This document shows positions 7,777 through 15,528 of a stretch of 45,876 bases of DNA, one piece after another (position 1 is the stretch's first letter; each line of letters begins with the position of its first letter). The DNA comes from Terriglobales bacterium (lineage in GTDB: Bacteria; Acidobacteriota; Terriglobia; Terriglobales; Acidobacteriaceae): NCBI GenBank assembly GCA_025980765.1, contig JAICXB010000033.1, positions 1 to 45,876 of the forward strand. Direction: 5' to 3'. Position numbers and translations under genes: made by a program. Under the pieces are notes generated by a model that saw nothing but the letters and a program-made list of their open reading frames with translations, made no database searches and was not told where the DNA came from.

Positions 7777-8982
7777 TCATTCCACTTCGTTCTTCGCTTT
7801 GTATCCATCTCTGGCCAGCACTTCGTATTTCACTTTCTTGTGGTGCTGGTCCTGGACGGTCAAAGGCTGCCCGGTTGCGGGATCGACCAGGGTGACCTTG
7901 ATCTTGCGCCAGGAGCCGTCCTGCTTGCTGTTGGTGGGGTGGTATGAAAGCTCGTACTGATTACGGATGTCGGCAGCGATGTCCTGGAAATCCTCGGGCA
8001 GCTCCGCTTCAAATCGAGGGAAGTAAGCGCGGCCGCCGGTGAGTTGGGCAAACGTCTTCATCTGATTGTCGGCCTGCAGGAAATCAAGAGTGGCGATGCT
8101 GCCCATATATCCGTGCCCCTCGGCCCACAAGCGAAAGGCTTGCCCGGTGCTGATTGCGTAGATCGTCGTGTCCTTGGTGCCCTGCAGCTTTTTCAGAATC
8201 TTGTCGTAGTTCAGCTTGCTGAACGTGTCGATTCCGGTGGAGATCAGGATGACGTACTTGTGGCCCTCGACACCCTCGAGCCGGTCAACGGTGTCATATA
8301 GCGCGTCAAAGAGATTAGTTTCGCTGAATCCCGGAATGCGCAACTGATTCAACGCGCCTACAACCTGGTTCTTGTCCTGGGTGAAATCAACCAGCAGGTG
8401 GGGCTTCATGTCGTAGGACTCGACGGCGATCCAGTCTTCCTTCTTCAACGCGCCGGTAAAAGCGTATGCAGCATTGAGCGCGTCGTACATAAAGTTGTAA
8501 TTGTTAGCAGCAAACTCGACCAGCAGAACAGCGGTAATCGGTTTGTCTCCCTGCTGGGAGAAGGTGTCGATCTTCTGCGGCACGCCGTCTTCAAGAACGC
8601 GGAAATTGTCCTTTTTCAATCCGGGAATGAATTGGCCGTTCTTGGTGACAACATTGACACCCAGGTTTACCAACGGAACATCGACACGAATCGAGAAGTT
8701 CCCGATTTCCGGCGGGTTCTTGACCTTCGGCGTACGTTCCGGGGGCTTCTCGTCTTCCGGTTTCTTCTTGGGAACGGCGATTGGGCCAATATCGCCCTGG
8801 GGCCCCCCGGCCTCAGGCGGAGCCTGAGTTTGCGATCCTTGCTGTGCTGGCGAGCTCTGGGATGAATTGTTTTGCGAATTTTGTGCAATGCTGGGGAACG
8901 CAGTGATTACAAAGGCAATGATCGCGATCAGGGCGGAACTAAGGCGACCCGGACCTTTTACCTTATTACTTCTAAGCAACAT
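7777..8982 (-). CDS. VWFA-related secreted protein of the acidobacterial family
   Basis: This 401-residue exported protein has a signal sequence (LIAIIAFVITAFPSIAQ), a Gln/Ser/Pro-rich linker to about residue 95, then the module typical of the acidobacterial VWFA-related family (TIGR03436): FSIRVDVPLVNLGVNVVTKNG, GLKKDNFRVLEDG, and later YVILISTGIDTFSKL and LTGGRAYFPR. The metal site expected as DxSxS reads LLVEFAANN, so classical MIDAS binding looks lost; this degeneracy is common in the family. Role unknown, probably protein binding outside the cytoplasm. The gene diverges from the S55-like peptidase gene at 9122 with 139 bases between them. Confidence 0.88.
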   Translation of the reverse strand: MLLRSNKVKGPGRLSSALIAIIAFVITAFPSIAQNSQNNSSQSSPAQQGSQTQAPPEAGGPQGDIGPIAVPKKKPEDEKPPERTPKVKNPPEIGNFSIRVDVPLVNLGVNVVTKNGQFIPGLKKDNFRVLEDGVPQKIDTFSQQGDKPITAVLLVEFAANNYNFMYDALNAAYAFTGALKKEDWIAVESYDMKPHLLVDFTQDKNQVVGALNQLRIPGFSETNLFDALYDTVDRLEGVEGHKYVILISTGIDTFSKLNYDKILKKLQGTKDTTIYAISTGQAFRLWAEGHGYMGSIATLDFLQADNQMKTFAQLTGGRAYFPRFEAELPEDFQDIAADIRNQYELSYHPTNSKQDGSWRKIKVTLVDPATGQPLTVQDQHHKKVKYEVLARDGYKAKNEVE

Positions 8983-9121
8983 TTTCTGGTGCCTTCCTGC
9001 TGAGACTCTGTATTAGTATAGATGTCGAACAACTCTGATTACATGGTGAATTGGACTCCGGGGGATTTCGTCCCGGCCGGTTCTCCCTTCCACCCTGATT
9101 CGAGATTGTTCCCTTAGCGTT

Positions 9122-10954
9122 ATGAAGAGCTTCCGAACCTTCCTAGGCCTCGTCTCCCCTTTCATTTTGATATGTGCGCTGGCGCAGGCGCAAGCCGCAC
9201 CAGCCAAGCTGTCGGATCCACCGCGCATCGATCCACCGCGCATCGAGCCGCAGATCATGCCGGTGAGTGATATTCATCGCGGCATGCGCGGGGTTGCGTA
9301 CACCGTCTTCGAAGGCACCAAGCCGGAGCCGATGGACGTGGAAATCCTGGGCGTGCTCGCGAACTTGAATGGTCCCAAAAGCGACTTAATCCTCGCCCGT
9401 CTGCATGGCGAAAAAATCGAATATACCGGCGTAGTCGCCGGCATGAGCGGCAGCCCGGTGTACATCGATGGCAAGCTGGTGGGCGCGATCTCCTATCGCA
9501 TCGGACAATTTTCCAAGGAGCCAATCTGCGGCATTACTCCGATTGAGGAGATGCTGGAGATCAATGCGATGGACCGCACCCAGCCCGACACATTGTCGGT
9601 GGCGCGCACGCCCAAGCCGCTGAGCAAGACTTCAGTAGGAAACGCCCCCGCGCTGGGAGGAGGTCTCCAGGACCTCGCGCAGAATCTTCAGCCCATCGAG
9701 GTTCCGTTCGTCTTCAGCGGATTCAACGAAGACACGGTCAAGCAGTTTGCGCCGCAGTTCGAGCAGGTCGGACTGAGTCCTGTTATGGGAGTGGGTTCGG
9801 CCAGCCACGAACATCAGCCACAGCCGATCGAGCCAGGTTCGGCGGTGAGCGCGGTGCTGGTTAGCGGCGATCTCGACATCGCTGCCACCTGCACGGTCAC
9901 CTACATCGATCCGCAGCGCCTGCTCGCGTGCGGCCATCCGCTTACCCAATTCGGCATGGTAGATATGCCGATGACCAAAGCCAACGTGGTTGCGACCCTA
10001 GCATCGCCCTATTACGCCTACAAGATTGTCAATACCACCGACGAAGTCGGGACGTTCGTGCAGGACCGCCACAGCGGAATTCTCGGGCGCTTCAACGAGG
10101 CTCCCAAGATGATTCCCGTCACCGTCTCCATTCACGGCGGAGCCAAGCCGAACACCATGAAATTCTCCGTCCTGAACAACGCCAAGCTGACACCGGTCAT
10201 AATGATGGCAACTGTGTTCCAGGCGCTGCAAGGGCAAAACCAGTACGGCGAAGAGATCACTTACCGCATGAATGGCGACATCGACGTGAATGGCTATCCG
10301 CCGGTGCACCTGAGCAACATGTTCACTTCGAACGACACCAATCCCAGTCCGGTGCTGGCGGCCATGAACCTCGGCGACCATTTCAGCCGAATTTTTGAGA
10401 ACCCCTACAGCACACCGGGAATCGAGGGCGTGAATCTGGAATTCAACGTGACGCCCGAGCGCCGTGCCGCGCATCTGGAAACTGCGCGCACTGACGTGAC
10501 CGAAGCGCGTCCTGGCGACGAGATCACGGTGGAAGCGGTGTTGCGCCCGTATCGCGGCGATCCCATCGTCCGGCAGATTCCGATCAAGATTCCCACTTCG
10601 GTCCCGAAGGGCCAGCTTCGGATTCTGGTCAGCGATAGCGAGACGCTCGATCGCAGCCGCCACGTTTCCGCGGCTTTCACTCGCAACCTCGAATTAGGTT
10701 CGACCATTGATCTGCTGAATAAAGAGCACTCGAACAACAATCTGTATGTCTCGTTGCTGGAGGCGGATCCCGAGGCCATGGTGGCTGATAAAGTGATGCC
10801 GACGCTTCCGCTTTCGGTGATGAACGTGATGCAGGGCACGCGTGGAGCGCAGCAGGATATGCTGGTGACTGGCGAATCCGCCGTCGATGAAACCTCGACG
10901 CCAATGGATTACGTGGTCTCCGGTTCGCAATTAATTTCTATTCAGATAAAGTAA
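9122..10954 (+). CDS. SpoIVB-like (S55) secreted serine peptidase, catalytic motifs permuted
   Basis: This 610-residue protein has a signal peptide (residues 1-25) and a serine-peptidase core related to sporulation protease SpoIVB. The nucleophile motif GMSGSPVYIDGKLVGAISY is at 107-125 (Ser109 by analogy with GDSGGP), followed by ICGITPIEEML. The histidine motif is YIDPQRLLACGHPL (His272), followed by SGILGRFNEAPKMIPV. In SpoIVB the His segment comes before the Ser segment; here the order is reversed. The C-terminal 250 residues look beta-rich (ETARTDVTEARPGDEITVEA) and may be a substrate or assembly module. Acidobacteriota do not form endospores, so the substrate is unknown. The small gene 9 bases downstream is probably co-transcribed. 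Confidence 0.85.
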   Translation: MKSFRTFLGLVSPFILICALAQAQAAPAKLSDPPRIDPPRIEPQIMPVSDIHRGMRGVAYTVFEGTKPEPMDVEILGVLANLNGPKSDLILARLHGEKIEYTGVVAGMSGSPVYIDGKLVGAISYRIGQFSKEPICGITPIEEMLEINAMDRTQPDTLSVARTPKPLSKTSVGNAPALGGGLQDLAQNLQPIEVPFVFSGFNEDTVKQFAPQFEQVGLSPVMGVGSASHEHQPQPIEPGSAVSAVLVSGDLDIAATCTVTYIDPQRLLACGHPLTQFGMVDMPMTKANVVATLASPYYAYKIVNTTDEVGTFVQDRHSGILGRFNEAPKMIPVTVSIHGGAKPNTMKFSVLNNAKLTPVIMMATVFQALQGQNQYGEEITYRMNGDIDVNGYPPVHLSNMFTSNDTNPSPVLAAMNLGDHFSRIFENPYSTPGIEGVNLEFNVTPERRAAHLETARTDVTEARPGDEITVEAVLRPYRGDPIVRQIPIKIPTSVPKGQLRILVSDSETLDRSRHVSAAFTRNLELGSTIDLLNKEHSNNNLYVSLLEADPEAMVADKVMPTLPLSVMNVMQGTRGAQQDMLVTGESAVDETSTPMDYVVSGSQLISIQIK

Positions 10955-10963
10955 AGGAAGAGG

Positions 10964-11203
10964 ATGGCGCGAGGCTGGGAAAGCAAATCGGTCGAAGAAC
11001 AACAAGCAGAATCAGAACAGGCAAACGCAGGATCGGTTCTCACCCGAGAACAGGCAGAAGGCCGTCGTATACGCGACGGCCTTCTGCTTTCCCGCAGGAA
11101 GGTGGCGGCGCAGCTCGAATTGGCCGTTAATCCCGTGCATCGACAGATGCTGGAGCGCGCGCTGGCGGATCTGGACCTAAAGCTCGCGGAATTGGACGAA
11201 TAA
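10964..11203 (+). CDS. Small charged helical protein of unknown function
   Basis: This 79-residue, highly charged, soluble protein is predicted almost wholly helical (RKVAAQLELAVNPVHRQML, ERALADLDLKLAELDE). It starts 9 bases after the peptidase gene behind AAAGGAAGAGG, so it is likely in that operon. No cysteine, signal or known domain is seen. A 14-bp perfect hairpin lies within the reading frame at 11054-11087 and encodes the AEGRRIRDGLLL stretch. That is odd for a coding region and lowers confidence slightly. Confidence 0.7.
   Translation: MARGWESKSVEEQQAESEQANAGSVLTREQAEGRRIRDGLLLSRRKVAAQLELAVNPVHRQMLERALADLDLKLAELDE
11054..11087. repeat. 14-bp perfect hairpin inside a reading frame
   Basis: GCAGAAGGCCGTCG (11054-11067) is exactly complementary to 11074-11087, with a 6-base loop TATACG, followed by TTTCCC. 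The fold resembles a terminator with a short T-tract but lies in the middle of the 79-residue gene, so it may act as an attenuator or RNA-stability element. Confidence 0.8.
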
Positions 11204-11241
11204 GCGGAATTTCAGTTCAGCGGTCGTGTCCGTCTCGTGCA

Positions 11242-11266
11242 CTCGTCCAGCAGTCTCGTGGACGAG
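11242..11266. repeat. Short inverted repeat between convergent genes
   Basis: CTCGTCCA (11242-11249) and TGGACGAG (11259-11266) form an 8-bp stem with a 9-base loop. No T-tract follows on either strand, so termination is only possible, not shown. Confidence 0.4.
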
Positions 11267-11306
11267 ATCGACATTGTGGACACATTGGACGACAGAAATA
11301 CGCCGC

Positions 11307-13019
11307 CTACATACCGTCATAATTCGGACCGCCGCCGCCTTCCGGCGGCACCCAGGTGATGATCTGGTAGGGGTCCATGATGTCGCAGGTCTTGCAGTGA
11401 ACGCAGTTGGCGAAGTTCACATGGATCTGCTTTCCGTTCGGCACGTCTGACGCTTCCACCATCTCGTATACCTTCGCCGGACAGAAATGCTGGCAGGGAT
11501 TGCCATACTCTACCGTGCATCGTGTGTTGCAGATATCGGTGTCATGGATGATGAGGTGAATGGGCTGATCATCGTCATGTTTGGTTCCTGAGTGATAGAC
11601 GTCGGTCAGCTTGTCGAAGGTCAGTTTGCCATCGCCTTTGATCGGACCCAGCATGTGCTCGCGCCCGTATCCCCCAGTGGGCAACGTCGCGATATGGACT
11701 AGCCGCTCGTGGCCAGCGTGGGTCGTGTAGCGCTCGTGCAGACCGCGTCCCAGGGTCACCTGCTGCAGTGCAGCATGGATCATGCCTTCAAAGGTGCCGT
11801 TCTCGAATCCCTGATGGAAGTTGCGGACCTTCCATAGCTCCTGCCTGATCCAGCTCTTGTCCACCAGGTTTTGATAACTGGAAAGCTGGTTGGCGCTGAA
11901 GTCGCCGTCCACCAGAGCTTCATAGGCAGCTTTCGCCGCCAGCATTCCGCTTTTGATCGCAAGGTGAATGCCCTTGAGCCGCTGCGAGTTGACGAAGCCG
12001 GCAGAGTCGCCGATGATCATCCATCCATCGCCCGCGAGCGGCGGCACGGAAAACCATCCGCCATACGGCATCGTCTTGGCTCCATAGCGAATCATCTTGC
12101 CGCCTTCGAGTAACTGGCGCATGAAAGGATGGGTCTTAAACGACTGCATCACGTGGTGTGGATCAATGCGCGGATCGCGATAGTCGAGTCCCATAACGAA
12201 ACCGAGCGACACGATATTGTCCTTGCTGCCGTAGATCCAGGCGCCGCCGTATTCCTGATTGGTCAGCGGCCAGCCCATCGTATAGATCACTTCACCAGGC
12301 GCAATCCGGCCGGCGGGAACTTCCCACAACTCCTTCACGCCTACACCGTAGGTTTGCGGATTGCGGTCCTTGTCCAGTTGGAAGCGGCCGATCAGTTGCT
12401 TCGTGAGCGATCCGCGCGTGCCTTCCGCAAGAATCGTGACCTTTGCCTTCAGGTCGTATCCCGGCTCGAAATTCGACTTTGGCTGATTTTGCTTGTCGAG
12501 CCCCTTGTCGTCGGTGCGGACGCCAGTCACACGATCGTTCTCGATCAGCAGCTCCGATCCGGCGAATCCAGTAAAAACAGTGATACCGGCCTGCTCGACT
12601 TTTTCCCCCAGCCACTTCGCAAAGTGATTCAACGAAATCACGTAGTTGCCATGATCGCGCATTGGGGGTGGAGTGATGGGCAGCTTGAAGTTGGACTTTT
12701 CGGTCAGGTAGTAGATCGTGTCTTTGCTGACCTCAGCATCCAGGGGCGCTTCCTTCTCAAATCCCGGCAGCAGTTCGCGCATAGAACGCGGATCGAGCAG
12801 CGCGCCGGAGAGGCAGTGTTGCCCGACTTCCCGGGATTTCTCCAGCACATAAATGTTTTCTTTGCTGAGCGGCCAATCGGGATTCTTAGTATTGTGTTCG
12901 TCAATAAGTTGCGCGAGCCGCAAGGCGCAAGCCATACCGGCAGGACCACCGCCGACAATGACGATGTCGGCTTCCATTTGCGGGCGATCGATGGGCGCGA
13001 GAGGAGTGCGAAAGATCAT
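11307..13019 (-). CDS. Electron-transfer flavoprotein:ubiquinone oxidoreductase
   Basis: This 570-residue membrane-associated enzyme passes electrons from reduced ETF to quinone, completing fatty-acid and amino-acid beta-oxidation. The N-terminus has the FAD fold motif DIVIVGGGPAGMACALRLA. The middle carries family landmarks such as YGAKTMPYGGW and GDSAGFVNSQRLKGIHLAI. The C-terminal 4Fe-4S domain has CNTRC, NPCQHFCPAKVYE and CVHCKTCDIMDPYQIITWVPPEGG. Length and order match the bacterial and mitochondrial ETFDH family. It belongs with etfA and etfB further right on the same strand, but a four-helix-bundle gene and repeat arrays now separate it from etfA. Confidence 0.97.
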   Translation of the reverse strand: MIFRTPLAPIDRPQMEADIVIVGGGPAGMACALRLAQLIDEHNTKNPDWPLSKENIYVLEKSREVGQHCLSGALLDPRSMRELLPGFEKEAPLDAEVSKDTIYYLTEKSNFKLPITPPPMRDHGNYVISLNHFAKWLGEKVEQAGITVFTGFAGSELLIENDRVTGVRTDDKGLDKQNQPKSNFEPGYDLKAKVTILAEGTRGSLTKQLIGRFQLDKDRNPQTYGVGVKELWEVPAGRIAPGEVIYTMGWPLTNQEYGGAWIYGSKDNIVSLGFVMGLDYRDPRIDPHHVMQSFKTHPFMRQLLEGGKMIRYGAKTMPYGGWFSVPPLAGDGWMIIGDSAGFVNSQRLKGIHLAIKSGMLAAKAAYEALVDGDFSANQLSSYQNLVDKSWIRQELWKVRNFHQGFENGTFEGMIHAALQQVTLGRGLHERYTTHAGHERLVHIATLPTGGYGREHMLGPIKGDGKLTFDKLTDVYHSGTKHDDDQPIHLIIHDTDICNTRCTVEYGNPCQHFCPAKVYEMVEASDVPNGKQIHVNFANCVHCKTCDIMDPYQIITWVPPEGGGGPNYDGM

Positions 13020-13031
13020 GGTTCAGAGAAT

Positions 13032-13138
13032 CGTTTCAAGAGAATCGTTTCATGTAAGTCGTTTCAAGAAAGGCGTTTCGACAGCAAAAGCAAAATCGTT
13101 TTAAGAAAGCTGTTTCAGATGGAGCGTTTTCGAAAACG
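13032..13138 (+). repeat. Tandem 14-bp repeat array, CGTTTCAAG orientation (left array)
   Basis: Units begin at 13032, 13046, 13060 and 13074 with exact 14-base spacing, then, after a shift, at 13097, 13111 and 13125. The consensus is close to CGTTTCAAGAAAGN. The array begins 12 bases upstream of the ETF-quinone oxidoreductase start codon. The same unit occurs in reverse orientation at 13594-13643 on the other side of the four-helix-bundle gene. Confidence 0.85.
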
Positions 13139-13191
13139 CATTTTGAGCGTCAGATGAAGCATACTGCAACTTGACCTCACCAAACCTGGAG

Positions 13192-13569
13192 TCAGCCTGA
13201 TGCTCCGTGCGCCTGATCGCGCAAAGAATCGATCAAAGCATTCAAGAATCTCAACACATTGAAAGCTTTCGTTTCCAGATCTTTGAGTTGCTCCGAATCT
13301 ATCTATTCCAGTTCTTCGGCCACTTCCAATTGCGTGATTAGTTCGAGCAATGGACCGCGTGCGTGACTCAAGAAATTGAGGAACTCGCCTTTCGTGAGCC
13401 TGCCTTGACCTTTTGCTATGTTTGAAGGCACTGAAACAGCAGCACGTTGCAATTGAGAAGTCAATCCGTAGCTCTCGCGTCTTGGAAACTTCTCAGAAAC
13501 TCGATATATCTCAACGGCAAGAGCTTTGGCCTCCTGCCAAACAACAAAATCTTTAAAGAAGTGCGACAT
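13192..13569 (-). pseudogene. Four-helix-bundle protein (23S rRNA IVS type) with in-frame amber codon
   Basis: The frame starts MSHFFKDFVVWQEAKALAVE and contains the family core YGLTSQLQRAAVSVPSNIA(K)G and LSHARGPLLELITQLEVA. It stops at a TAG (13305-13303) after 88 residues, but the same frame continues without another stop for 36 codons (IDSEQLKDLETKAFNV...) to TGA at 13194-13192. The restored length of about 125 matches intact family members, and the continuation looks like their last helix. I therefore call a single nonsense mutation; readthrough is the alternative. These genes are best known from intervening sequences in 23S rRNA genes and occur scattered in genomes. It is bounded by inverted 14-bp repeat arrays. 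Confidence 0.85.
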
Positions 13570-13593
13570 GCGCGTGAAGGTGACGTTGAACTT

Positions 13594-13643
13594 GAAACGG
13601 TTTATTTGAAACGATCTTCTTGAAACGCCTTTCCGCTGAAACG
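13594..13643 (-). repeat. Tandem 14-bp repeat array, TTGAAACG orientation (right array)
   Basis: GAAACG cores begin at 13594, 13608 and 13622 with exact 14-base spacing and at 13638. On the minus strand this is the same CGTTTCAAG unit as the left array at 13032-13138, so the two arrays face each other as an inverted pair. The array ends a few bases from the etfA stop codon. Confidence 0.8.
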
Positions 13644-13649
13644 CCTTTA

Positions 13650-14642
13650 TTAGGAGCTCTTTGCTTTCTTAACTTCTTCAGTGAGCGCCGGCACGATGTC
13701 GAACAGATTACCAACCACACCGAAATCGGCGATCTCAAAAATGGGTGCTTCCGCGTCTTTGTTGATTGCGATGATGCTGCGTGCGCCTTTCATTCCGACA
13801 ATGTGCTGAATCGCTCCGCTGATGCCGAGAGCGAGATAAAGCTTGGGAGCTACAGTCTGGCCGGAAGAACCGATCTGGCGATCCATTGGGAGCCAGCCGG
13901 AATCGCAGATGGGACGCGATGCCGCGATCTCGCCTCCCAGGGCATCGGCGAGCTGCTTCGCCAATTCGATGTTCTTCTGCTCTTTGATTCCGCGGCCTAC
14001 TGAAACGATGATCTCCGCCTGAGTAAGATCGACCGCCTGCTTGGCTTCCTTAAAGATCTCCAGCGGCTTGACCCGAATGGCTGAGGCGTCCACCTGCGCA
14101 GTGATTTTCTCGACCGGCGCCGGGCTCGTTCCCATTTGGGCTTTGTCACCGCGAAACGATCCCGCCTGGAAAGTCGCGAAGTGCGGCGGATCGCAACTGA
14201 ACGAAACATCGGCAGCAAACTTGCCTTGAAACATCTGGCGAGTGAAGACCAGGCGGTCGCCGTCCTTGCGGTACGCGATCGAATCGGAGATCAGGGTGCG
14301 GCCCAACGATGCCGCGAGTTTCGGAGCGAAGTCGCGCACCTGATACGTGTGCGGCATCAGCACCAGACGCGGCTGTTGCGCGGAGACAAACTTGTTCAGG
14401 GCGGCGACATAGGCGTCGGCGGTATAGTGTTCGAGCTGCGGAGATGCGATGGCATAGACCTTTGCGACTTTGGCTTTCGCAACCTCCGCCGCGACTGTGT
14501 CAATGCCGCTGCCCACAACGGCTGCTTCAAGGCTCCAGCCGGTCTCGGCCGAAATCGCCTGTGCCACAGTGAGCGTCTCCAGAGAAACGCGGTTGAACCT
14601 TCTGTCACGTTGTTCCACTACAACCAGAATGGTGTCTGACAT
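13650..14642 (-). CDS. etfA: Electron-transfer flavoprotein alpha subunit
   Basis: This 330-residue soluble protein is the FAD-binding subunit of ETF, which collects electrons from acyl-CoA dehydrogenases. The C-terminal FAD domain shows GRGIKEQKNIELAKQLADAL, SRPICDSGWLPMDRQIGSSG, ALGISGAIQHIVGMKG and FGVVGNLFDIVPAL. The N-terminus is MSDTILVVVEQRDRRFNRVS. The frame is open 13 codons further upstream, but that part (LIAYCLSLIATF) is merely a translated interspersed repeat, so the ATG at 14642 is chosen. It lies in the etf cluster, with etfB upstream and the quinone oxidoreductase downstream. Confidence 0.97.
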   Translation of the reverse strand: MSDTILVVVEQRDRRFNRVSLETLTVAQAISAETGWSLEAAVVGSGIDTVAAEVAKAKVAKVYAIASPQLEHYTADAYVAALNKFVSAQQPRLVLMPHTYQVRDFAPKLAASLGRTLISDSIAYRKDGDRLVFTRQMFQGKFAADVSFSCDPPHFATFQAGSFRGDKAQMGTSPAPVEKITAQVDASAIRVKPLEIFKEAKQAVDLTQAEIIVSVGRGIKEQKNIELAKQLADALGGEIAASRPICDSGWLPMDRQIGSSGQTVAPKLYLALGISGAIQHIVGMKGARSIIAINKDAEAPIFEIADFGVVGNLFDIVPALTEEVKKAKSS

Positions 14643-14647
14643 GAAAG

Positions 14648-14792
14648 TCGCAATAAGCGATAAGCAATAGGCAATAAGCAAGAACGGGAAGTTGCTGGTG
14701 TTTCTTTTTGCTTGCTAGCTTGTCGCTTGTTGGTTTCCTTTCGTTCCCCGATTTTCGCTTATCGCTTATTGCCTATCGCCTATCGCTTTGCC
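14648..14792. repeat. Interspersed inverted repeat, GCAATAAGCGATAAGC family (family C)
   Basis: A left arm at about 14648-14684 (GCAATAAGCGATAAGCAATA and on) and an inverted right arm at about 14754-14792 (GCTTATCGCTTATTGCC and on) lie between etfA and the small membrane gene. The right arm encodes the last residues (AIGDRQ) of that small protein and supplies its stop codon. A second, weaker copy lies at 17453-17518. Confidence 0.8.
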
Positions 14793-15005
14793 TTTCAAAT
14801 GGCTGATCCCCATGGCCAGAATGCAATACGCGCCAATGCCGTCGGGCAGCAGCAGCCACTTGTAATTGGTCGGCCAGCGATGTGGCCAGAAAATCAGCAG
14901 GAGCGCAGCATGCATGAGAATCACTGCGCCAATTATTACGAGAATCCGCGCCTTATGTGGCGGGATTTCTCTCTCGAAGTTCGCGTTCTGTCCGTACTCG
15001 GTCAA
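14766..15005 (-). CDS. Small membrane protein with two predicted helices
   Basis: This 79-residue protein has two membrane helices (ILVIIGAVILMHAALLLIF and WLLLPDGIGAYCILAMGI) with a short charged N-terminus. The start is TTG at 15005 with AGGAG a few bases upstream, inside the end of the preceding gene (53-base overlap), suggesting coupled translation. The C-terminus KAIGDRQ is encoded by an interspersed repeat, so the original end may have been different. No known family recognised. Its place inside the etf cluster suggests co-expression with electron-transfer proteins but not a function. Confidence 0.65.
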   Translation of the reverse strand: MTEYGQNANFEREIPPHKARILVIIGAVILMHAALLLIFWPHRWPTNYKWLLLPDGIGAYCILAMGISHLKGKAIGDRQ

Positions 15006-15453
15006 GCTTCTCCTGTATGGGGTGTGATCCCGGCGCGCTCATTCGCAAAACCGTGTTGCGCGCCAGATATCCCCAAACCAGCAGCCCACTGCCAACGATC
15101 ACGGCGACTGCGCACATGGTGCTGAAAAACACAGCGCCGCTGCGCACGTCCCACCCTACAAACAGCAACAGCACCCAGGCAAAGATGAATAATATCGTGC
15201 CCAGTAAGAGCAGCAGCCGGCTCAGGTTGCGGCGATCTTCGATGCGCTCGGTAATATCTGGGCTACTTGCGCCGAGGCGGTCGACGGCATGCCGCGCCTG
15301 ATCATCTTCCAGAATGCCTGCTTCTAACCGCGTCAACGATTCCCGCGGATAGCGCTCCGGATGTACATCCATCCCGAAATCGTGCCCATGCAAATCCCTG
15401 CGCTCATGTCGGGCGCGTTCCTCTGTGTTCACCTGCTTCTCTGGCTGATCCAT
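14953..15453 (-). CDS. Membrane protein of unknown function in the etf cluster
   Basis: This 166-residue protein has a charged cytoplasmic N-terminal half (about 85 residues, rich in Arg, Glu, Asp and His), two membrane helices (LLLLLGTILFIFAWVLLLFV and AVFFSTMCAVAVIVGSGLLV), and a charged C-terminal tail. The ATG at 15453 is preceded by AGGAGG with 6-base spacing, a strong site. It lies 75 bases after etfB and overlaps the next small membrane gene. I do not recognise the family. Confidence 0.75.
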   Translation of the reverse strand: MDQPEKQVNTEERARHERRDLHGHDFGMDVHPERYPRESLTRLEAGILEDDQARHAVDRLGASSPDITERIEDRRNLSRLLLLLGTILFIFAWVLLLFVGWDVRSGAVFFSTMCAVAVIVGSGLLVWGYLARNTVLRMSAPGSHPIQEKLDRVRTERELRERNPAT

Positions 15454-15528
15454 GGTGCTCCTCCTGATCAGAGCTGCGGGTACGCAAACTCTCCGCCTTC
15501 AGTCAGATGCAAACAGCGCCAGCGGTGG

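Noticed and set aside
13032..13138. CRISPR-like array of GTTTC units
   Set aside because: The period is 14 bases with degenerate units, too short for repeat plus spacer.
12129..13157. 342-codon plus-strand open frame opposite the ETF-quinone oxidoreductase
   Set aside because: The minus strand encodes a highly conserved enzyme with FAD and 4Fe-4S motifs; the plus frame has no family features.
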